From Nymphaea colorata (taxonomy: Eukaryota; Streptophyta; Magnoliopsida; Nymphaeales; Nymphaeaceae), in assembly GCF_008831285.2 (NCBI RefSeq), contig NC_045142.1, forward strand, positions 13,765,354-13,829,353: a stretch of DNA of 64,000 nucleotides. The letters run 5' to 3'. Of the stretch, positions 13,337 through 23,204 are shown piece by piece (positions within the stretch are counted from its first letter, which is position 1; every line of letters begins with the position of its first letter). Made by a program: the position numbers and the translations under genes. The notes under the pieces are model-generated. The model was not told where the DNA came from. It was given only the letters and a program-made list of their open reading frames with translations, and did not search any database.

Positions 13337-13489
13337 AAATCTGTTCCAAACATGTGTCAGCAACTTGAAAATATGTCGTTGTGTACTAAATCTGTCCCAT
13401 ACATGTGTCAAGGACTCAAGAATATGTCGTTGTGTACTAAATCTGTTCCAAACATGTGTAAGGGACTCGAAAATATGTCGCTAGCCAGT
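13337..13489 (+). repeat. 51-bp tandem repeat, three copies, open as 17-residue repeats
   Basis: Units start at 13337, 13388 and 13439. Each reads as K-S-V-P-(N/Y)-M-C-(Q/K)-x-L-(E/K)-N-M-S-L-C-T, with the last unit diverging after NMSL. The period is an exact multiple of three and the frame stays open from 13328 to 13534, giving a 68-residue frame. The protein is unrecognised and has no start-site or splice support, so this may be a non-coding minisatellite that happens to be open. Confidence 0.75.
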
Positions 13490-13534
13490 ACACTGTGCAA
13501 GCTACAACAACCATCATTGTTGATGGAAGGTTAG

Positions 13535-14046
13535 CATTTTTAGTTGCAAAGTTAAAAGACATTGTGAAGTTAAGCGATTTATATAACCGTCAAAGAACAC
13601 ATTGTGTTATGGGACCAAAAATTCCATCGTCAAAGTTACAATAAGGTGTAGGCACATGCTATGGCCATTATGCTAACTTAAAGCAACTAATGTCACAACA
13701 AACACAACTAAGACACGATGGCCATTTTCATCGGTAATCGTTTGGGCCACAGGACTTGTGTTGTTGTAGTTTTGACCATTGCGATTACCTATTAGCAACA
13801 GAATATCCAGTATTAGCAACTGTCGAATTAAAGCCATAGTTAATGTCCATACTTGTGCAGACATATCTAAGTTAAGCATTAAACTTAAACAAAGGGGAAA
13901 GCATCTTTGAAAAAAGATACATATATTTATTCAACATGAAAAAATAACACCATCAACCACATGACAATCAGGACATAAAACATAAGCAGCGTCCAATGCT
14001 GCCAATTATAGACTAGTACAGAGAACCACGTGGATCATCACGAAAG

Positions 14047-14048
<2 letters not shown>
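13535..14048. other. No gene recognised
   Basis: I see nothing here beyond AT-rich unique sequence leading into the (AT)n tract. Confidence 0.4.

Positions 14049-14138
<90 letters not shown>
14049..14138. repeat. (AT)n microsatellite with (GTAT)n tail
   Basis: About 78 bp of uninterrupted AT followed by three GTAT units. The 'IYIYIY' frame through it is meaningless. It lies directly 3' of the aspartic protease pseudogene on that gene's strand. Confidence 0.97.
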
Positions 14139-14146
14139 ACACACCT

Positions 14147-16100
14147 TTATCCCTGAGTACATTCAATTGGTGCAAAAGAAAGCAGCCCCTTCCCGAAATC
14201 ATATTTCACATGCATGTTCTGCTGGAAAACATTCCCAAAAACGGCTAAGCTAGCTGTCGCACTTCTATACATCCAAAAGATATTTGAAGGTGGCAGCTTC
14301 AAGTCTGCGTTGGTGGAATGAAAGGTCATCTCCAGCAATCCTTAATATGGATCACCATTATTCTCTACATTATAAGTAATCTTGGTTAGGATGACAGAAG
14401 CGTTTATGGTTTGTGACATAAGTCACCGCGTTTGCCACTTGATCATACACATCTTTGGCAAGATAGTCAGTGTGGTACCCGAGTCTATCATAATTGATCC
14501 AGCATATCCCAACCATGTTGCCGTCTGTGCACCTCCAAACTATATTGTGAGTCTGTTGTTCCCCACATTTATGTAGTCTAGTTTGAATGTATAGAAAGTG
14601 CCTTGATCTGCATTTGCTTCCATTGGCACTTGTTGAACCTCTTGGGTTCCAAAGAACTCTACCGCCTCACAGAATTTGATATACTCAATGACATTATTTT
14701 TCTTGCTATGGAGAGGAAGACTGTAAGCAAATTTATGGTTAATAAAGAAGCCGTTGTGACTAACAAGTGAAAGAGATCCTGGCCTAAGGCCAACATGACG
14801 AGGATGTACAAGATTTTCGAATTCAACACTATTTTCTTTATGAACGCAACCAAAGGCAATTGTCGGAAGCTTGATGGTGCCATCAGTGCCAACCTCAAAC
14901 CAAAATCTTTCGAGAGCAAGGAACCCTTCTACAACAGATCCATCACCATATGAGGACTTGACGCTACGAAGTTGGTTGTCGTCACAAGCGGACCAGAAGC
15001 TAGTGGTGCATCTCAGGTTATGGTATGTGGAAGACTGAAGTGGCTTTAATGTTGACTTCATTTGGTAGGTAAAGTTGTAGTAAAGAACACACAATGTCCA
15101 TTTGAGGTTGCTGCCAGTATTGATGATGACCCAGTAAGATTGGACTTCTAGTGATGTACTAATGTAAAGCTGCATGAGAAACTCTCTATATATAGATGTA
15201 TCAATGTCTTCTTTTTATAGCACATGAAGGTGCTGCTTCGATAAGTCGAAACAACTGCCTACCAGCCTATTCTCTCATAGATTTAAGTATATAGGTTGTA
15301 TGGTGGGATTTGAGAAGAAATAGTTGGACATACGGCCAACTTTCTTTTCTAAAATTTTTGTTTTGTCATACAGGTGGAAGTTTTCCAAAACATTTCAACC
15401 ACGTTTGATTGCAGGATGTGAACGCTTGTTTGCAGTTTCACCTGTTTAGCAGACCCCAACACATTTCACAAGTTAACCAGATAGTCCTCCTCAACTCAAT
15501 TAAACATGAAAACAAAGAGAATAATCGTAGCAATTGAATCTTGAAAGGACCCTTAGATAGCTGGACACAAGTTTCAATCAATTTTTGTTACTTTTCATAA
15601 GATAGAGTTGCCAGATCAACTCGTTTCTAAACTTTTTACGACACAAGTTTCTATTTTTTTCTTACTTTTCAGGCATCAAGTTCAGCCGTGACAACCCAGA
15701 CGAACGTTTCTAGGATCAATTGGCTTTAGTTCTAAACTTCTAAGTTACCCGGGCATTTCCTTGAAATCTGGAATTTGCCAGATATTTCCAGATTTTTGCG
15801 GTCAGGCACTGGAATTAGTTCATCTGGTCAGGCTTCATGAGAATACATGTGGATGGTCGTGTTGTTGGTGTTGGCATATCCTGAAGCCAATTGGGAGCAC
15901 AACTTGAAGCGTAGAGCTGCCCAGCTCAGTGTGTCGAACTGGAGCGGATGAAGGATCATAGAGATGAGAGAGAGGCAGGTCTTGGTGAATGAGGTCTATC
16001 AAGAAGCCTTGAGTTTTGGTTAACATTGACAGTGTTGGTGAAGATGTTGGTAGGAAAGTTTGATAGTGCAACTAGGAGAAGTTACAGGAGGAGGATCATG
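14147..16100 (-). pseudogene. Pepsin-like (A1) aspartic protease pseudogene, nepenthesin/CDR1-like
   Basis: Read on the minus strand, the pieces follow the order of a plant A1B aspartic protease. First, at 16071-15835, comes a propeptide with GFLIDLIHQDLPLS, the Asp-Leu-Ile-His signature of the family. A gap of about 650 bp follows. The N-terminal lobe at 15175-14540 has the active-site loop VIINTGSNLKWT and the flap SSYGDGSVVEG. The second active-site loop, IMIDSGTTLTILPK, lies at about 14,500-14,460, and the C-terminal segment ending in [15 protein letters not shown] lies at 14,300-14,147. The first loop reads Asn-Thr-Gly-Ser where active enzymes have Asp-Thr-Gly-Ser, so the first catalytic Asp is lost. 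The second Asp is kept, but the frame breaks just after TILPK (one base missing). The gene family is usually intronless, so the gap between propeptide and mature domain is probably an insertion or decayed sequence. Active relatives are secreted or vacuolar proteases; this copy is dead. Confidence 0.8.
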
Positions 16101-16483
16101 AAGGAGGAGAGGAAGGTGGCTATGGTAATCGTGGATCTACAAAGACAAACTCCTTGTATTTATAAAGGAGATCATGACATAGGTTGTGACTAAGGGTGTG
16201 GATTTAAATACAAATGGTGGGAAAAGAAGCACATGGTCAAAGTGAGTAGCGTGTGGATTGTTCCACATGTAACAGTTCTTGGTCAAGGAGAAGATGTGGT
16301 TATCTCATGAAGGAGCAGAGAAAGGGAACAACATGAACCCTAGGTTAGAGTTAGGAAAATGTTCGTGAGCATCACATTATTGTGGGTGGTGGAGGCTCTC
16401 GCCCATCCTTAGAGATGATGGATCATGAAAAGTCACCTATTGATCAAGGATTCCAGTCAGTTCTATCAGTGCGATGATTTTGG

Positions 16484-19450
16484 GTGTCGATGGTAAAGAG
16501 CGCTGGTGTTGTGGACCAAAATGAGTGGGAGGAGGCATTTGGATTACCAGATCTTGTAGTGTGTGAAATTGAGGGGAAGCAAATGGTCAGACCTTTCAGA
16601 TGGACTACTGTTGCAATTCTATTAGGCGGTAGCTCAAGATTTCGTCTGGATTGGGTGGAAGTTTTTCACAATTTGTATCAGGAGAAAACAATTTTCACTC
16701 CTTTCAAAATGACTCTTTTTTATCAAGGCATCCTCAAAGGAATATTTAGAGGAAGTTATGCAACAAAAAAAATGGCATGTTCACGATAGGTTTTTGACCA
16801 CTAGCAAGTGGAAGTCAGGAATGCCGCTTCGACTTCAAGCTGTCACGAGAACCTCTCTAGGGATTCGTCTACCGAAGTTGCCTCTGTATATGTGGAACTG
16901 CTAGGTGTTAGCTGGTGTCGTTAAGGTTCTGGGTAGTTTTTTTGTAGATGCTGATGGCTTCACTTATGGGTTCGATTTGTATACTTGATGGTGATAAAGT
17001 TTTTGAATAAATGGTGGAAGATGAAACAAAAATTTGTTTCTGTACCTTATGTGGAGTTTCATTACATTCCACAGGAGATCGTCTCACTCATATGAGGGAG
17101 GGAAAAGTGAATACTGAACCCTCAAATGGATGGACTCAGGTCATTATTGCTAATAGAAGGTGGAATCTAGGCTCTAAGCAATGCAAGCTATCTAATATTA
17201 AATGAAATCAATTTGTGCCTTTTGAAAAAGATGTACTTCCTGTTGAAGACCTACGATCTATGGGTCACGAGTCTCAAGGGATTATCTCATATGAAGTGGT
17301 GATGGAATCATCCTCATTAAAGGTTAACCATGGTAAAACTATTGCTGAGTCCTGCCATGAAACCAAGAAGAAAGCCACAGAAGTTGAGGAGGAATTTTTT
17401 CCTGGATTTGGCTTTTTGAACTCTACTAGGACTGTACTAATGGACTGAAAACAAAAAGATAAAAGGTCTTCCTCTCCTATGAATATTAGTTTGAACAAAA
17501 AAGATCTCTCCATTCCAAAGAAGTTAACAATTTTAAGAAGAAGCGTTGTGGGACAACATTTTTTAGTTCCATAACAAAGAGAATGTTCTCCTGTAGGAAA
17601 AGAAGCCTAAGAGGAGTTGCCAATTGCCATCAAATGAAGTTTATAGTTGGAATGTTAGAGGCCTTGCTACTCTAACAATGTAGAAAGATTTTGGCAATTG
17701 GGTGATATCTCATCAACTTGGGATCATTTTCATGTTTCGATATCATGTTGAATGCAGACAACTTCAAATCCTTTTGCAATCACTACGAGGAGTTTTTTTT
17801 TAATCTAATATTGATATGAGTCTTAATGGCGCCATAATTGTGTAGAGTTAGAGACAGACTGATTTTAGATGGACTAGTTGCAAATTTAATAAATTTTGGA
17901 TGGATTGTTTGTTTATTCATAAAGCTTTGAATCTCAACTTTGATACAATAGGGGTATATCAACACCCTCACTTTAGAATTTGCAAAGACCAATTTGTTAT
18001 GTTAAATACCATTATTGCCAATAAACAAATGTTAGTATTATAATTAAAGATTTTAATTCAACTTATAAGGAGTCTGAAAAATGGGCCTGCCCCTGCTAGA
18101 CATGCTTGCTTAGCATTCAATGGATTCATTCAAGATGTTGGACTAAGAGAGATTGTGGACAGAAACAGAGCTTTCACTTGAACCAATCTTTGCTCCCCGA
18201 CAGCACTGGTTCAAAGCAACTTAGATAGATTTTTGAGCAAGTTGAAAATTGTGGGCAGCTTTTGGTAGAACCAAGAAGTTCTTTAGACCACTCAGCACTT
18301 CTCTTTTACATGTAAAATAAATATCTTTGAAACCGCATGCAAGAGAAGATGAAGATTTAAATAGTTCCTTTATTGAGAGTGTCAACCTAGTTGTAAGGTC
18401 ATTATTACAAGATCATGGAGAGTGGAGTGTAGAGGATGTGCAGTGCTTAAACTTCTTGCAAAACAGAATAGAGTACGACCATGCCTAAGTAATTGGAGTA
18501 AGTATAGAACCAAGAAAGTTGATACCAGAATTAACGTACTTCAAAAGGTTCTTATTGAAATTTATAAGAGGCAAGATATTTACTCTCATAACTGGTCCAC
18601 TTCCGAAAATCATATTAGATGTTTTCTTGCAGATGCTCTTTGAGATGAAGAAAAAGAAAGTAAGGGTATCATGGCTAAAAAAGGGGGGGCTAATAACAGC
18701 AAATGTTTTCCATCTATGTTCAAGAAAGGTAAAAAAAAGTAGACTCTTGCACATGAATACAGATGATGGGGAGTTTTATGAGGATCCAATTCTTTCAGCA
18801 TGTACTTCTCATTTTTAAAGAGTTTTTACCCGTGACAACTCAACAAGAATTATTATGGATCAGCTTGCTGTTGGTCACTGCCTATTTCTAAAAGAAAACT
18901 TAATGTTATTAAGTCCCATTTCAGATGAGGAAGTGCAATAGCTGTTATGGGTGCCAACTCCAATAGCGCACCAGGTCTGAATGGGTTTCTGAAATCGTTC
19001 CTTCAAAAAAGTCGGGGCACGTTAAGGACTAATATCACAGTTGCCCTTAGAGATTTCTTTTTTTTTAGAAAGGAAAGCTTGTTAAGAAACTAGACAGAAG
19101 TCATATAATCATAATTCTTAAATTTGATTCAGCTGTGCACATTTTCAATTTCAGACATATTTTTCTTGAGAATAGTGTACTGAAATTTATTTTCAGAATC
19201 ATGGTTTCAAGAATGAAGAAGGCACTAAAGTGGGTCATTTCCAACATGCAAGGTGGTTTTTTGAAAGATAGAAACATCCACCAATGTCTTGTTCTTGTGC
19301 TTGAGATGGTATACACAATGTCTAAAGCTAGATCAACCAGCTTATGTTGAAGATAGACCTATCAAAAGCATATGACAGGGTCAATTGGACTTTCTTACAA
19401 GCTGCCATCTTGCATTTAGGATTTCATCCTATTTGGACTTAAAAAGTAAT
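16484..19450 (+). mobile_element. Decayed LINE (non-LTR retrotransposon), ORF1 and ORF2 remnants
   Basis: Pieces appear in LINE order on the plus strand, broken by stops and frameshifts. ORF1: a DUF4283-like gag section (16484-16910) with WTTVAILLGG early and LGIRLPKLPLYMWNC late, then a CCHC4-type knuckle remnant (FCTLCGVSLHSTGD) at about 17,040-17,085. ORF2: the endonuclease start YSWNVRGL at about 17,643 and a later endonuclease segment around 18,150-18,290 with 'LDRFLSKLKIVGSFW'. The reverse transcriptase shows SNSAPGLNGF at about 18,955, QGGFLKDRNIHQ at about 19,250 and DLSKAYDRVNW at about 19,357. The catalytic YxDD box and everything after it are missing, because the element stops near 19,450 and copia sequence begins. 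A full plant LINE is about twice this long, so there are internal and 3' losses. No poly(A) tail or target duplication was found. Confidence 0.85.
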
Positions 19451-19484
19451 ACTTTTTAACCAAAAATCCAGTTTTCCACAATCA

Positions 19485-19680
19485 GTCAAAACATATTCAA
19501 ATTGATTATCATTATGTGCGTGAAATGACCAGTTCAAGGCGCCTGACCACTAGATACGTCAATTCTTCGGGCCAAATTCTAGACATATGCACCAAAGCCT
19601 TGAGGAAAGATCAATTTTTTGACTTACAAGACAAACTCAAAGTCATCAGCCATTCCCATTTACGGGGGCATATTAAAGAA
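19485..19680 (+). mobile_element. Ty1/copia fragment: C-terminus of RNase H
   Basis: The frame reads KHIQIDYHYVREMTSS then RRLTTRYVNSSGQ, and later CTKALRKDQFFDLQDKLKV. This is the conserved C-terminal tail of copia polyproteins (T-K-H-I-x-I/V-D-x-H-x-V-R-E and x-D-x-x-T-K-A-L). It is joined abruptly to the LINE remnant on its left. A purine stretch (tacgggggcat, about 19,662) lies just after the coding end, where a polypurine tract and 3' LTR would be expected. Confidence 0.8.
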
Positions 19681-20379
19681 AACTATTCAAATCTGGCTCA
19701 CGACAATTTTGACAAATCGAGCCAACAAGGAAGTTTTCAATCAAATAATGCAATGCCCATATCAACTGCAACATCCAGCTATGGCATCAACAGCTGCAAG
19801 GAACAAATTGAAGTTTTCACTCAAATGCTGAAACACCCAACACAACTACAATGTCTCACCAAAATGAAAACAGAAAATGGAAAGTGCAACATCAAACTCA
19901 GCATCAAATGAAACTTCCTATGCAATGTCGATCAGTAATGGCCCCAACAAATGGAAGGTATAAATCAAATTAAAACAATTGATTATCATGCGTGAGCCAT
20001 AATGGTCCTGATCTGGCCCACGTTTCTTACACTAAAAGTCAAGGAGAAAAAAAAAAAGGTCCTGATGAAACGTTAAGAAGAAAAGAGAAAAAGAAAGATC
20101 ATAATGATGTTGAATTGGCTCACGCCTCTCAAATTAAAACGTTAGAGGGAAATAAAGAAACCAATGAAATCATTATATCCAAAAATCTCTCATCGGTTAC
20201 AGGGTGATTTATGCTGCTTCATGTGCCCTATATAATATATTGATGTACATAGGATGGATAGTGTGAAAAAAGGCAAGAAAGCCTTTCCTAGTGTGGATGA
20301 AGTTCTCCTGAACTGAACCACGTCAAACTTTGTCTCCTTTCTTCTTGCCTTTCTCTCTCTTTTTCTTTATATTGTAGTC
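19681..20379 (+). mobile_element. Probable LTR or UTR of the copia remnants
   Basis: This non-coding stretch lies between a copia C-terminus on the left and a copia zinc-knuckle region on the right. It contains a TATA-rich box (tatataatatattgatg at about 20,230) and a pyrimidine-rich tract (about 20,330-20,370), as LTRs often do. A diverged internal repeat is visible: 'gatctggcccacgtttc' near 20,013 and 'gaattggctcacgcctc' near 20,113. No LTR boundary could be fixed because no second copy is present. Confidence 0.4.
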
Positions 20380-21290
20380 ACTGCCACAAAGTAGGTCACT
20401 GAAGGGGGAGATGTTTCAAGCTAAATGGATGCCCTCCCAACTTAAAAGGAGGAAAACAAAGAGCTGGTGGTACTAATGCCATAGATGGAGATAAATTACA
20501 TTTTAATGCTTCAGTGTCTATTGTTTTGCCTAATCGAAGCAAGGATCAAGCTCATGTTCTAACCATGGATGAATACAATAAGTTAAAACAACTTCTTAAA
20601 GATCGAACTGCTCTTGTGCCACAGCTGCCCAATGGTCAATCTCATTTTGCAGGTATGATATATTCACAATCAAGCACATGGATCACTGACAGTGGTGCCT
20701 CTGACCACATGTCATCGTCCCGTAATTTTCTATCTAATGTTATTGTCTTACAATCACCTTATCCCATAAAAGTACCAAATGGAACCATGGTACATGCTAC
20801 TCATATTGGTGAAGCCTCTCTACAACTTTCTTTGAAACTAAAAAATGTTTACTATATTCCAAATTGTATCAGTAAGTAAACTTGTTTCACTTACTAAATG
20901 TCAAGTCATCTTTGGTTCCAATGGTTGCTCCTTGCAGGACCTGAATTCTAGGACAATGATTGGACTGGGTAGTTTGAGAGATGGCCTGTTCGTACATAAG
21001 ATCTCTGATCTTTCACATTAACCGTTGGCAATGAACTGTATTCTCAAGTGAACAGATATATGGCATCTTAGACTTGGGCATCCATCACAAGCCATGAATT
21101 ATCTACTTTCTCAGCCATAATCTAGCATTAAAATGTAAACATTTTATTGTGACATATGCAAACTAACAAAACAGTCAAGATTACCTTTTAATGAAAGTGT
21201 CTCTTGTTCAAATCATCCATTTGATTTGTTGCATTGTGATATTTGGGGCCATATTCCCAAGCCTTATTTTCTGGAGCAGTGTGTTTTTTT
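20380..21290 (+). mobile_element. Ty1/copia fragment: zinc knuckle, protease, start of integrase
   Basis: The order is that of a copia polyprotein. A degraded CCHC knuckle (CHKVGH, later CFKLNGCPP) lies at about 20,380-20,440. The protease active site WITDSGASDHMSSS is at about 20,680. The GAG-pre-integrase segment follows, with WHLRLGHPSQAMNYLLS at about 21,062, and then the integrase start CDICKLTKQSRLPF and a FDLLHCDIWG motif at about 21,220. The frame is open from 20,514 to 20,878 (121 residues), then interrupted by stops. Integrase stops after its first Asp, and reverse transcriptase and RNase H are absent. Same strand as the C-terminal piece at 19485, but in the wrong order to be one uninterrupted element, so these are two insertions or a rearrangement. 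Confidence 0.85.
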
Positions 21291-21934
21291 TAGGCTATAC
21301 ATTTGGTCAAAAATCATATATATATGTCCTCGAACTTCTCCACCCAGCTCTAGATAGACAAATCCTCCAACCTCTCACAGTAGATCACATAGTGCATTTT
21401 ATTAAGCAATGCATTTATTTACACGCTCAATGCATTATATTGGGTGGCTGTAAAAAATGAGGACTAGCAATAGTTTACGACATGTACATAGCAACAGTTC
21501 CTAGTGTTTTTAGCAACAATTAACAATGCATTTAAAGACTAATTTTTAATGGTTTAAAAAATTGGAGCATTCAGTACACAAAAGCACAATACATACATAT
21601 ACATAGACACATATATCCACCTACTTTTTGCTTCTGGGTTTTGTATGTGATTTTACATTTGGTCTAATATCTAGATCCAAATACCCAACAAGAACATTCA
21701 ACCTTTGGTCGATTTTCAAACATAAAAGTAGGTTCTTAAGATGTTGTTTGGCAAAGTAATACATTGTTGCTGCCCATAAATCTGTCCTCGTAAATAAGAC
21801 AGATTCATAGAAGACTTGTTACAGTGTTGCATGTACAGTAGGAGACATTAATAACAATGTGTTACTGTCGTCAGACAGCCCCTGAGGTAACCAGTCTGTT
21901 TTGGAATGAAAAAATTTAAGTTAAAAAACATAAG
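21291..21934. other. No gene recognised
   Basis: Unassigned AT-rich sequence between the copia fragment and copy B of the dispersed repeat. Confidence 0.4.
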
Positions 21935-22624
21935 GCTTGGTCGGACCTAACCCAACCCTCTGACATCCCTAGGTTCGGCAGGTTGACATGACCAAAGAGG
22001 AGGGATGGATTGGAAAAACTGCAGATGCCATTTTTGGCCAACTCCAGTGATGTCATTGATCGATTCCTCAACGACGCCATGGATGGTTGCCTGAGTCTTC
22101 AACATTGATGGACGATGGCAAACTGTGGATGCTAGACTCTAGATGGTCCATGTGGGCCTGCAGTTTGAGAGTGAGATCGAGGCTGAGAGCTACTTTGTCA
22201 ATATTTTGGAAATTTCTTTAAATGAAATGTGAAATCAAGTGGAAACTGAAAGAAACCCGAAAGCACTTCTGCGTCTTTTAAAATGGGCCATTGATGATGA
22301 ATTGGCTATATATCATGCTTCATTCAGAATCACTTGAATAAAGATTGGTTGATTGCCTCAAGGCACATAGGGCAACTGGGTGGCAAGTAGTTCATATCCA
22401 AGGAGTTCGAGGTTTAAATCTTGTAGCCGCTGTCACATTCTAGTGTGTTATTTCTCTGGATTGCAAACCATGGCAAGTGGAGTTGACGATGTACAGTATG
22501 TCCACCTAAGCCTCGAAGCAGGACAAAATCTTGAAAGCATAAGGGCATGGCCTTAATAGTTTTATGGAAAAGACAGTTTCTTCTAAGTAAACAATAAATA
22601 AATATTGGCCGATTTGTATAACAT
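21935..22624 (+). repeat. Dispersed repeat, copy B
   Basis: The homologue of 8751-9323, in the same orientation. It is longer because of extra segments after the 'ccctaggtt' word and around 'catggatggttgcctgagtc', where copy A seems to have lost about 100 bp. It ends with the same gccgatttgtataaca word. Confidence 0.75.
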
Positions 22625-22769
22625 GTCAGGACACTTCATTCGACAAAAACGCAACATCATGATAAACCATTAATTTCCATATCAGGCATCTTCCATCTGA
22701 AATGGCTGCCTATTCAGATAGAACAACATAAACAAATTGCACGATAACCATCATGCACTCCAAACATGA

Positions 22770-22960
22770 CAGAAAAGCACATGCTAAAATTACCTCGCTT
22801 TGGAAGCTGCATTGGCCTCAGAACACGTAAGGCATTTCTAGCAGTAGTTGGTGCCAATGATAGAAAAGCACATGCTAAAATTATTGCCCGCAGAACACGT
22901 AAGGCATTTCTAGCAGTAGTTGGTGCCAACAATTGAAAAACTTCACCTTTGAAGTTCTTG
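22770..22960. repeat. Tandem duplication of an exon and its flank
   Basis: The word agaaaagcacatgctaaaat occurs at 22770 and 22861 (91 bp apart). The word cagaacacgtaaggcatttc occurs at 22819 and 22891 (72 bp apart). The 19-bp difference is a deletion in one copy, which removes the segment holding the MQLPK codons. Confidence 0.85.
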
Positions 22961-23204
22961 TCACCCAAAATGAAAAAAATGTGGCCAATTAATCAAAATT
23001 ACGAACTTGCAGGAATTCACAGGATGCAACCATCACCACTTCCCAAATGAACAAAGTACAAATTATTTTGACGTGTAAATCATTAGTATTACTATCCAAA
23101 GATCTACTTGAAAAAGAAAAAGTCCCAACATCAGCAGAAAAATGGTCCATTTGTTCCTCCTTGATTCTCAGAGACGAACTCTTTAGTTCAACTAAAGATT
23201 TCAT
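22795..23204 (-). pseudogene. Midasin-like (AAA ATPase, ribosome assembly) exon fragments, partly duplicated
   Basis: On the minus strand a frame reads FQLLAPTTARNALRVLR, later LAPTTARNALRVLR with PMQLPK. In midasin (MDN1/Rea1, the giant dynein-like AAA ATPase that strips assembly factors from pre-60S ribosomes), an A-P-T-T-x-R-N-A-x-R-V-L-R-A-M-Q-L-P-K stretch precedes a Walker A motif. The Walker A is not found here. After LPKR comes GTAATT, a plausible splice donor. A second frame at 23204-22989 (ELKSSSLRIKEEQMDHFSA, then FSFSSRSLDSNTNDL) could be the preceding exon. The exon and the start of the following intron are tandemly duplicated. Without neighbouring AAA modules this is best called a fragment; the family call rests on one motif. 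Confidence 0.5.

Noticed and set aside
14030-14248. Plus-strand reading frame with a long Ile-Tyr repeat
   Set aside because: It is the translation of an (AT)n microsatellite; the remaining codons lie antisense to the aspartic protease pseudogene.
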